Assembly (NCBI GenBank): GCA_002363575.1
Contig: DEWI01000035.1
Span: forward strand, 5,423 to 17,834
Length of the DNA stretch: 12,412 nucleotides
Reading direction: 5' to 3'
DNA from: Verrucomicrobia bacterium UBA3214
Lineage (GTDB): Bacteria > Verrucomicrobiota > Kiritimatiellia > RFP12 > UBA1067
Shown here one piece after another: positions 1-5,922 of the stretch (position 1 is its first letter; the number at the start of each line of letters is the position of its first letter). The translations under genes and the position numbers were made by a program. The notes under the pieces are model-generated. The model was not told the origin of the DNA. It ran no database searches and worked only from the letters and a program-made list of their open reading frames with translations.

Positions 1-290
1 GGCAGCATGCCGTGCCGGTAGAGCCATATGGCTTTGGCGTGCTTGCCGGCGATGAAATCGGCGTACGCGAGCTGCGCCTTGCCGTCCGCGATGCGAATGC
101 GCTTGCCTGCGAATTCCAGCACGGCGGTGTCGATAGCGGCGCCTTCGCCGTCGACGAGCGTGAGCGGCAGAAGCGTCTGCGCCGTCGCGCCTGGAGGGAA
201 GACGAGTTGCATCTTCCAGCGCATCTTCAGGCTTTTCGTCGGATGCGAATGGAAGGTCATGACGATTTGCTTGTCCGGCGGCGTCTGCAT
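1..290 (-). CDS. Unrecognised protein, N-terminal part (cut by window edge)
   Basis: The reading frame opens with ATG at 290 and stays open for about 96 codons to the left edge, so only the N-terminal part is present. It starts 40 bases after the helicase stop, on the same strand, and is probably the last or a later gene of that unit. The protein begins MQTPPDKQIVMTFHSHPTKS and continues with a short basic stretch (KMRWKMQLVFPPG), then alternating hydrophobic and polar residues that look like beta strands (TLLPLTLVDGEG, AVLEFAGKRIRIADGK, AIWLYRHG). I see no signal peptide, membrane segment or catalytic motif, and I do not recognise the family. The frame is also open upstream of the ATG, but no other clear start is visible; a second ATG lies ten codons downstream. 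No good Shine-Dalgarno site precedes either. That it is a real gene rests on its position, codon pattern and the absence of stops. Confidence 0.55.
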   Translation of the reverse strand, partial: MQTPPDKQIVMTFHSHPTKSLKMRWKMQLVFPPGATAQTLLPLTLVDGEGAAIDTAVLEFAGKRIRIADGKAQLAYADFIAGKHAKAIWLYRHGML

Positions 291-330
291 GGCTTCGATC
301 TGGGAGTTTGGCGTTTTGCGGTGCGCGCGG

Positions 331-1605
331 CTATTGCGGGAGGTCGCGCTTCTTCTGGCGGAAATCCGGCTGGCGGCGCCCGAGGCTGGAATGCCGGTGC
401 TTCTTCTTCCTGTCCTGCGGCTTGGCGCTTTTCGGCGCCGCCACCCACGGCGGCATGTCGGCATCGGCCTGGAATGGATGGTCGGAATCTACGGGGATCG
501 TCTTCTTGATCAGCCTCTCGATGGCTTTCAGCTGCGCGCGCTCCGCCGCAGATACGAAACTGATCGCGACGCCGCCGGCGCCTGCGCGCGCCGTCCTGCC
601 GATCCTATGCACGTAGGACTCCGTCTCGAGCGGAAGCTCCATATTGACGACGCATGAGACTTCCGGCACGTCGATGCCGCGCGATGCAATGTCCGTCGCG
701 ACCAGCACGCGGGTCTTGCCCGCCTTGAAGCCTTCGAGAGCGCGCATGCGCTGGTTCTGCGTCTTGTCGGAATGTATCGCGGCGGCGGTGACGCCGGCGC
801 GCGAAAGCTTGCGGTTGACGCGGTCGGCGCCATGGCGCATCTTGGTGAAGACGATAACCTTGTCCCACTCCGGATGCTGGTCCAGGAGGTGCAGGAGGAG
901 CGCGTCCTTCTGCGTTTTCTCCACGAACATCGCGCGCTGCGCGATCTTCTCCACCGTCGGCGCTTCGGGGGAGATTTCGACTCTTTCGGGATCGTGGACG
1001 AGTTCGTTCGCGAGTTTGGTGACTTCACGGCCCATCGTCGCGGAGAAAAACAGATTCTGGCGCACGCGCGGCAGCTTGGAGACGATGCGCTTTATGTCAG
1101 GCAGGAAGCCCATGTCGAGCATGCGGTCGGCTTCGTCGAGGACGAAGATTTCCACGGCGTCGAGGAACACGATTCCCTGCGTCATCAGATCGATGAGGCG
1201 TCCCGGGCAGGCGATGAGCGTCTCCGCGCCGCGCCGTATGTCCTTGACCTGGCCGAATTGGCTGACGCCGCCGAAGACGCACGCGAAGGGGAGTTTGCAG
1301 TGCGTCGAATAGCGGCGCGCGTTCTCCGCCGTCTGCGCGGCGAGTTCGCGCGTGGGCGAAAGCACGAGCGCGCGCGGGTGGCCGATGCGCACGCGCTTGC
1401 GCTCGCTGACAAGGCGGTTGAGTATCGGGAGCATGAAGGCGGCCGTCTTGCCCGTGCCCGTCTGCGCGCAGCCGATCAGGTCCTTGCCGGCGAGGACGAG
1501 CGGCATTGCCGCCGCCTGTATGGGCGTGGGCGCTTTGTAGCCGGCGTCGGCGATTGCGTGTTGCAGCGACTGGTCGAGCCGCCCGAATACGGTGTCTTCG
1601 TACAT
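331..1605 (-). CDS. rhlE: DEAD-box ATP-dependent RNA helicase, RhlE-like
   Basis: A 424-residue helicase that unwinds or remodels RNA duplexes at the expense of ATP, acting in the cytoplasm. All superfamily 2 DEAD-box motifs are visible in order: the upstream aromatic F7 and Q motif ending PTPIQ (26-30), motif I AQTGTGKT (47-54), Ia PTRELA (84-89), Ib with CPGR (133-136, usually TPGR), II DEAD (157-160), III SAT (188-190), IV VIVFTKMR (250-257), V ATDIASRGID (303-312) and VI HRIGRTARAG (333-342). The DRMLDMGF run after motif II and the compact core resemble the RhlE group, which in other bacteria takes part in ribosome assembly and RNA decay; the exact subgroup is an inference. The C-terminal tail of about 35 residues is rich in Lys, Arg and His, typical of an RNA-binding extension. 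It starts 79 bases after the MCE gene stop with only a weak AAAAG upstream, so it may be cotranscribed with the transporter or have its own promoter. Confidence 0.95.
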   Translation of the reverse strand: MYEDTVFGRLDQSLQHAIADAGYKAPTPIQAAAMPLVLAGKDLIGCAQTGTGKTAAFMLPILNRLVSERKRVRIGHPRALVLSPTRELAAQTAENARRYSTHCKLPFACVFGGVSQFGQVKDIRRGAETLIACPGRLIDLMTQGIVFLDAVEIFVLDEADRMLDMGFLPDIKRIVSKLPRVRQNLFFSATMGREVTKLANELVHDPERVEISPEAPTVEKIAQRAMFVEKTQKDALLLHLLDQHPEWDKVIVFTKMRHGADRVNRKLSRAGVTAAAIHSDKTQNQRMRALEGFKAGKTRVLVATDIASRGIDVPEVSCVVNMELPLETESYVHRIGRTARAGAGGVAISFVSAAERAQLKAIERLIKKTIPVDSDHPFQADADMPPWVAAPKSAKPQDRKKKHRHSSLGRRQPDFRQKKRDLPQ

Positions 1606-1684
1606 ATCGGAAATTCTTTTCGTTTGCGTGCGCGCCTGCGGCGAGGCGCTACGGGATGGGAGATGATATTGCCGCGGCGCGCCG

Positions 1685-2467
1685 TCACTTCTCCGTTTCC
1701 GGGAGCGGCGCGAGGTCGCGCGGGCGCAGCAGCAGCGAGGGGTTTTCGCGCAGCTCCTCCGCCAGCGCGCGTATGCTGTTGCCTGTTTCCTCGATCTGGT
1801 TGAGAATGCCGCCGACGACGGCGCGCTGGGATTCGACGATGGCGTTGGCGTTGTCCGCCAGGCGCGCGGTGTGCGAGACGAGCGCGGAGAGGTTGGACCA
1901 GACTTCCTTGACGTTCATGCTGTTCAATTCGTTCATCAGGTGCGTCGCGGAGTCCGAGAAGCTTTCGAGGATGGAGGGGGCCGGCGGTATGCAGACTCCG
2001 TTGGGGTGCCAGGTTATCCGGCGAAGCTGCGGCGGCGCTTTCGGGTAGTTCAGCTCGATGTGCGAAATTCCCGTTATGCCGCTGGAGACGATCGTCGCGC
2101 GCAGGCCGCGCTCCACGAAGCGCCGCATCATTTCTTCCGGGGAAGACGAGCGGTCTCTCGGCAGGAGCGTGGCGGCGTCGAGCTTCAAGGTTATCAAGAC
2201 TTGGCGCGCGTCTTCGTCCACCGCTTCGGGATAAACCTGGCCGACGAACGTAATGTTGCCGACTTCGCCGACTTTGACGCCGCGGAAATCGACGTCGCTG
2301 CCGCGGCTCAACCCCGATACGGCCGTCTCGCAATACGTCTCGGCGAAGAACTCTTCCTTGCCGCCGCCTGCGCCTCCGAGGTAGATCAGCGTGCCGATCG
2401 TCGCAGCGGCCGCGGCGACCAGCACAAAGCCTATCTTCGTGTAATTGGCGTGATTGTCGTTTGCCAT
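1685..2467 (-). CDS. mlaD: MlaD-like MCE-domain protein of a lipid ABC transporter
   Basis: This is the substrate-binding MCE subunit of a phospholipid transporter, anchored in the inner membrane and facing the periplasm. From the ATG at 2467 it has 260 residues. An N-terminal membrane anchor lies at about 12-31 (KIGFVLVAAAAATIGTLIYL). One MCE domain follows at about 38-120, with the family signature GLSRGSDVDFRGVKVGEVGN. The C-terminal half is helical and ends near ENPSLLLRP, as in other single-MCE proteins, whose helices form a channel on the hexameric ring. A GTG at 2509 in the same frame overlaps the ATPase stop as GTGA and would add 14 residues. I prefer the ATG because it puts a short polar stretch before the anchor, but translational coupling through the GTG is possible. 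Neither start has a clear Shine-Dalgarno site. It follows the ATPase and permease genes, as expected for one complex. Confidence 0.9.
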   Translation of the reverse strand: MANDNHANYTKIGFVLVAAAAATIGTLIYLGGAGGGKEEFFAETYCETAVSGLSRGSDVDFRGVKVGEVGNITFVGQVYPEAVDEDARQVLITLKLDAATLLPRDRSSSPEEMMRRFVERGLRATIVSSGITGISHIELNYPKAPPQLRRITWHPNGVCIPPAPSILESFSDSATHLMNELNSMNVKEVWSNLSALVSHTARLADNANAIVESQRAVVGGILNQIEETGNSIRALAEELRENPSLLLRPRDLAPLPETEK

Positions 2468-2505
2468 CGTTTTTGTCTTTGCGTGTTTTCCACATCGCGG
2501 CGCGC

Positions 2506-3267
2506 TCACGCGCCGCCGCGCGAAAAGAATTTCTTCACGAACGGGTCTTCCGAGGACTCCGCGAGCGCGCGCGGCTCGCCCAGCGCGATCATCGCCTGGC
2601 GCGCCTTGTCGAACATCGCGCAGCGGTCTGCGATTTTGAAGATGCTCGGCAGCTCGTGCGTCACCACCACGAACGTCATGCCGCGCGCGGCGCGCAGCGA
2701 GAGTATCAGCTCGTCGAGCTGGTTGGCAGTTATCGGGTCGAGGCCCGCGCTAGGCTCGTCGAGAAACACGACTTCGGGATCCAGCGCCATCGCGCGCGCG
2801 ATCGCCACGCGCTTTCGCATCCCACCGGAAATTTCCGCCGGGAGTTTGCGCGCGGCGTCAGCGAGGCCGACGGCGTCGAGAAGCGCGAGCGCTTTCGCCG
2901 TGCGCGCCTTGAAGCCAAGCCCTGCGAATTCCTCGAGCGGCAGCAGCACGTTCTCTAGGCACGTCATCGAGCCGAAAAGCGCGCCCGACTGGAACATGAC
3001 GCCGATTTTCCTGCAGAGCGCCGCGCGCGTCTTGGCGCTCCATTCGAGGCCTGCGACGGCGAGCGAGCCCGCGAGCACGGGGTTCAGGCCGATCATGTGC
3101 TTCATGATCGTGGATTTCCCGCATCCCGAGCCGCCCAGCAGGATGAAGATTTCCCCTTTCTTCACGGAAAACGAGACATCGCGGAGGATTACGGCGCCGG
3201 GATACCCGGCATCGACCCCGCGCAGCTCAATTATATTCTCGCCATCCATATGCAAACGCCTGTCCAC
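2506..3267 (-). CDS. mlaF: MlaF-like ABC transporter ATPase
   Basis: This is the cytoplasmic ATP-hydrolysing subunit of the lipid transporter. The 253-residue protein is a single ABC domain. It has Walker A GGSGCGKST (about residues 45-53), a Q-loop FQSG, the signature ISGGMRKR instead of the usual LSGGQ, Walker B with the catalytic glutamate in VVFLDEPSAGLDP, and the switch histidine in VVVTHEL. The ISGGM(R/K)KR signature and the short DPFVKKFFSRGGA tail are typical of the MlaF/Mkl group, which supports phospholipid rather than sugar or amino acid transport. The start given is a GTG 14 bases after the permease stop. An in-frame ATG six codons later (3249) is an equal alternative, with GGACAGG about 8 bases before it. 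The stop overlaps the GTG alternative start of the MCE gene (GTGA), which suggests coupled translation. Confidence 0.94.
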   Translation of the reverse strand: MDRRLHMDGENIIELRGVDAGYPGAVILRDVSFSVKKGEIFILLGGSGCGKSTIMKHMIGLNPVLAGSLAVAGLEWSAKTRAALCRKIGVMFQSGALFGSMTCLENVLLPLEEFAGLGFKARTAKALALLDAVGLADAARKLPAEISGGMRKRVAIARAMALDPEVVFLDEPSAGLDPITANQLDELILSLRAARGMTFVVVTHELPSIFKIADRCAMFDKARQAMIALGEPRALAESSEDPFVKKFFSRGGA

Positions 3268-3280
3268 GGACTCCGCTTCT

Positions 3281-4072
3281 TCACAAATCCCAGCAGTAGC
3301 AGACGACCGCCAGAATGCCGTCGGCCAGCGCGATCACCACGAGGCTGCCGACAACCGCGCCCGTCGCCGCGACGCCGACGCCGTCGGCGGTGGATTTCGT
3401 GCGCATGCCCGCCCCGCAGCCCACGAGGGCGACGAGAAGCCCGAAAAGCGCGCCCTTGCCAAGCCCGAAAAGTATCGCGAACATCGACGACATGTCGGTG
3501 ACGTGCTGCCAGTACACCGCCGGCGGCACGCCCGTCATGCGCAGCACGAGAGCGCCGCCCACCAGCCCGGCAAGCTCGCAGAAAATCGTGAGCACCGGCA
3601 TCGCCAGCGTGGCCGCGACGATTCGCGGGACGACGAGGAAGCGCACCGGCTCCAGGCCCATCGTGCGCAGCGCGTCGAGTTCTTCATCGACTTTCATGGT
3701 GCCGATTTCCGCGGCGAACGCGCTTCCCGAACGCCCCGCCAGCACGATGGCGGTGATGAGCGGGCCGAGTTCGCGGAAAAGCCCTATCGCGAGCAGGTCC
3801 GCCACATAGACTTCCGCGCCGAACATCTGGAGAGCGGCGGCGGATTGAAACGCCAGTATCAGCCCGAGGAGGAAGCCTATGCCGATCGTGATGGGCAGGC
3901 CGCCGGCCGCGGCGCGCTCGAATGCGAGAGCGCAATCGGCGAAGCGGAAGCGGTGGGGCATGAAGACGAGCGCGACCGCCGAGACGGCCGTCTCGCCGAG
4001 GAACGCGAGGGCTTCGCCCGTCCCGGCGAAATACTTTACCGCGCGCTTGCCCACTGCCGCCGTCAATCCCAC
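3281..4072 (-). CDS. mlaE: MlaE-like permease of the lipid ABC transporter
   Basis: This is the inner-membrane permease of the MCE transport system, 263 residues, normally a homodimer with MlaF and a ring of MlaD. An amphipathic N-terminal region (about 1-50) is followed by hydrophobic segments near 57-82, 88-115, 148-178, 193-220 and 230-258. The family hallmark lies between them: GRSGSAFAAEIGTMKVDEEL followed by DALRTMGLEP, which is nearly invariant in MlaE/TrbE-like permeases. Start choice: GTG at 4072, with a strong GGAAGGG seven bases upstream (4080-4086) and no competing ATG. There is no STAS (MlaB) domain fused to it or encoded beside it. It lies 54 bases after the lipoprotein stop and 13 bases before the ATPase GTG, so all are very probably one operon. 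Confidence 0.94.
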   Translation of the reverse strand: MGLTAAVGKRAVKYFAGTGEALAFLGETAVSAVALVFMPHRFRFADCALAFERAAAGGLPITIGIGFLLGLILAFQSAAALQMFGAEVYVADLLAIGLFRELGPLITAIVLAGRSGSAFAAEIGTMKVDEELDALRTMGLEPVRFLVVPRIVAATLAMPVLTIFCELAGLVGGALVLRMTGVPPAVYWQHVTDMSSMFAILFGLGKGALFGLLVALVGCGAGMRTKSTADGVGVAATGAVVGSLVVIALADGILAVVCYCWDL

Positions 4073-4079
4073 GCTTGCG

Positions 4080-4086
4080 CCCTTCC
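4080..4086 (-). promoter_or_regulatory. Shine-Dalgarno site of the mlaE-like gene
   Basis: GGAAGGG on the minus strand, seven bases before the GTG at 4072. It is one of the few strong ribosome binding sites in this window and it decides the GTG start of the permease gene, which has no nearby ATG. Confidence 0.7.
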
Positions 4087-4126
4087 GTCAATCCGTGCAG
4101 GAGAGTGTTTCCGTCGCCGCCGCCTG

Positions 4127-4762
4127 TCAATGCACGCCGGCGTATTTGCCCAGCGCATCCTTCATCGCCTTCGCGAAAGCGCGCGAGAATGCGGCCGAAT
4201 AGTCGCCGTCGCCGGCGGAGGCGCGCCCCGCGCCTTCCGCGTCCGCCAGCGCTTCGCGGCCGTCGGCGGCGAGCAGCGCGAGCGTGACGCACGCATCGCG
4301 CCGCCCGTCCTTGCGGCAGTCGAGCGCGAGTTTCGTCACGACGATTTCAAGCGAGAGGTCGGCGGCGGCGAAGGAGTTGGCGGGCAGCACGCGTTCGAAG
4401 AGGCCGCTCGCCTCCGCGCAATCCTGCGCGGCCCCGCGCAGCATCGACGATGGCGCGGATGCGAAGGAGTTGTACGGATCGAAAGCGATAGTGCCGTCGT
4501 CGCGCAGCACCGCGATGCGCATGCCGTCGTACGGCGCGCGCACGGTGACGGCGGCGATGCGGGCGGTTTTGCGCGCGCTTGCGGCGTTCGCCGGCGCGTC
4601 TTCGACAGGCGCCGCGATGCCTTGCGTCTCCACGCCTCCGAGTTCCTTCGCGCGCCAGAATTCCACCGCCCAATTCGCCGCCGGCGGCGGCGCCGGCGAT
4701 ATGCAGCCCGCGAATGCGAGCGCCGCCGCGCATGCCGCGAGTGTAGCCGTTGCCTTTCCCAT
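4127..4762 (-). CDS. Lipoprotein, ABC-type transport auxiliary component (PqiC/LptE-like role inferred)
   Basis: This 211-residue protein is probably an outer-membrane or periplasmic lipoprotein that assists the MCE transporter encoded directly downstream. The N-terminus (MGKATATLAACAAALAFAGC) is a lipoprotein signal peptide: Lys3, a hydrophobic core, and a lipobox FAGC with the lipidated Cys20. After a Pro/Ala linker comes a domain that resembles the ABC-transport auxiliary lipoprotein family (PF03886): a VTVRAPYDGMRIAVLRDDG strand region, FDPYNSFASAPSSML, a helix with Cys, then a second half with AADLSLEIVVTKLALDCRKD. In that family the N-terminal strands are usually followed by a helix and a DY-L-V strand, as here. 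The match is by pattern only, so the family is moderately sure, while lipoprotein status is firm. The gene is first in its operon. Its ATG begins only seven bases after a consensus TATAAT, so the mRNA may be leaderless. A longer frame from 4879 would run through the promoter and is rejected. Confidence 0.8.
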   Translation of the reverse strand: MGKATATLAACAAALAFAGCISPAPPPAANWAVEFWRAKELGGVETQGIAAPVEDAPANAASARKTARIAAVTVRAPYDGMRIAVLRDDGTIAFDPYNSFASAPSSMLRGAAQDCAEASGLFERVLPANSFAAADLSLEIVVTKLALDCRKDGRRDACVTLALLAADGREALADAEGAGRASAGDGDYSAAFSRAFAKAMKDALGKYAGVH

Positions 4763-4769
4763 GCGCGCT

Positions 4770-4799
4770 ATTATACCATAAAGCGACTCGCGGGGTCTA
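4770..4799 (-). promoter_or_regulatory. Sigma-70-type promoter of the lipoprotein-mlaEFD unit
   Basis: On the minus strand, TATAAT at 4775-4770 is preceded by TGG, giving an extended -10 (TGGTATAAT). An 18-base spacer separates it from TAGACC (4799-4794), which matches TTGACA at four of six positions. The expected start of transcription, 6-8 bases after the -10, falls at or beside the A of the ATG (4762). Confidence 0.75.
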
Positions 4800-4806
4800 G
4801 ACCCCG
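4791..4806. promoter_or_regulatory. 16-bp perfect palindrome at the centre of the divergent promoters
   Basis: CGGGGTCTAGACCCCG is a perfect palindrome centred between 4798 and 4799. The same point is the exact centre of the two flanking 12-bp TATGGTATAATA copies. It contains both -35-like hexamers (TAGACC on each strand), which overlap by two bases. It could be an operator for a dimeric regulator, or two back-to-back -35 elements, or both. CTAG is rare in many bacterial genomes, which makes chance less likely. Confidence 0.6.
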
Positions 4807-4827
4807 GCGCGCCAAATATGGTATAAT
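4798..4827 (+). promoter_or_regulatory. Sigma-70-type promoter of the fabH-fabF-fabZ unit
   Basis: Extended -10 TGGTATAAT at 4819-4827, an 18-base spacer, and a -35-like TAGACC at 4798-4803. The predicted transcription start is near 4834, giving a leader of about 23 bases that carries GAAAGGGGG just before the fabH ATG at 4857. The core TATGGTATAATA (4817-4828) is identical to the element on the opposite strand at 4769-4780. Confidence 0.75.
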
Positions 4828-4856
4828 ACGCGGCGCAACACACCGAAAGGGGGATT

Positions 4857-5876
4857 ATGGGGATAAAGATACTTGGCACGGGTAGCTACCTGCCGGAAAA
4901 GGTCGTCACGAACGACGAAATCGCTCGTTCGCTCGACACGACCGACGAATGGATTTTTTCCCATACCGGCATCCATTCCCGCCACGTCGCCGGCGACGGC
5001 GAATCTACTTCGACGATGGCCGCGAAGGCCGCGCGCAGCGCCATGGAGGCGGCAGGCGTGCAGCCGGACGAAATCGGCCTCATCGTACTGGCGACTTCCA
5101 CTCCGGACTACAATCCTTTCCCGTCCACCGCCTGCATCGTGCAGGGCATGCTCGGCTGCAAGAACGCCGGCGCCTTCGATCTGCAGGCGGCGTGCGCGGG
5201 CTTCGTCTATGCTCTCGAGCAGGCCAGGGGATTCGTGAATTTCTACCCGGACAAGAAGGCGCTCGTGATCGGCGCAGAGGCGCTCACGCGCATTCTCGAT
5301 TGGACGGATCGCTCGAGCTGCATCCTCTTCGGCGACGGCGCCGGCGCGGTTGTGCTGGGCAACGACGAGCCGCCGGGCGTCGCGTCCGCCAAGACTTCCG
5401 CGCACACGATCCTCGGCGCGGACGGCGAGGGCGCGCACTTCATCACGCGCACCGGCGGTTGCAAGAACGCCCTGCCTTTCACGCCCGCCGGGATACCTGC
5501 AAAGGTCGATCCGGAGAGGCCGGAGCTGATTCTCATGGGGCATGACGTGTTTGCGTTCGCCGTGCGCACGCTCTCGAAAGTCGCGCGCGACCTGTGCACG
5601 GTGCTGAAGACGACTCCGGAAGAGCTGGACCGCGTCTTCGCGCACCAGGCCAACGGCAGGATAATCGAGGCGGTCGCGCGCCGAATGAAGCTGCCGCTTT
5701 CGAAGTTCTGGCTCAACCTCGAGACGACCGCGAACACTTCCGCGGCCTCGATACCGATTTCGCTGGACCAGGCCGTGCGCGCCGGCGAACTCGTCGATGG
5801 CATGAAGATCGTCATGGTCGGCTTCGGCGCCGGCCTTACGTACGCCGGCACGTACTGCACGTGGCCGAATCTCTGA
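4857..5876 (+). CDS. fabH: Beta-ketoacyl-ACP synthase III (FabH)
   Basis: Condenses acetyl-CoA (or another short acyl-CoA) with malonyl-ACP to start type II fatty acid synthesis in the cytoplasm. The 339-residue length is close to the family norm of about 320. The Cys-His-Asn triad is complete: Cys113 in QAACAGF, His263 in FAHQAN, and Asn293 in TANTSAASIP. Other family marks are the N-terminal GTGSYLPEKVVTN, DEWIFSHTGI with the CoA-binding region, FGDGAGAVVL (158-167) and the C-terminal GFGAGLTYAG. The usual YGNTSAAS appears as TANTSAAS, a mild change beside the active-site Asn. The ATG at 4857 has an AAAGG site six bases upstream and lies about 23 bases after the predicted transcription start. 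It is the first gene of the fab unit. Acyl-CoA specificity cannot be judged from this reading. Confidence 0.97.
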   Translation: MGIKILGTGSYLPEKVVTNDEIARSLDTTDEWIFSHTGIHSRHVAGDGESTSTMAAKAARSAMEAAGVQPDEIGLIVLATSTPDYNPFPSTACIVQGMLGCKNAGAFDLQAACAGFVYALEQARGFVNFYPDKKALVIGAEALTRILDWTDRSSCILFGDGAGAVVLGNDEPPGVASAKTSAHTILGADGEGAHFITRTGGCKNALPFTPAGIPAKVDPERPELILMGHDVFAFAVRTLSKVARDLCTVLKTTPEELDRVFAHQANGRIIEAVARRMKLPLSKFWLNLETTANTSAASIPISLDQAVRAGELVDGMKIVMVGFGAGLTYAGTYCTWPNL

Positions 5877-5922
5877 GCGCGCCCGCCACCCGGAAAAACA
5901 ATTTCAAACAAAGGAAAACGAC

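Noticed and set aside
1476..2495. Frameshifted or duplicated gene between helicase and MCE gene
   Set aside because: The 339-codon frame there is a shadow of the MCE and helicase genes in another frame. Both real genes are intact with full motifs.
4763..4879. Longer N-terminus for the lipoprotein, starting at 4879
   Set aside because: It would translate through both promoters and into the fabH start, and would bury the lipoprotein signal peptide 39 residues inside.
1871..4885. A 1004-codon open frame on the plus strand, antisense to the lipoprotein and transporter genes
   Set aside because: It lies antisense to four well-supported genes, has low-complexity Arg/Ala/Glu-rich content with no domain, and crosses the promoter region. 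GC-rich codon use commonly leaves long antisense frames open.
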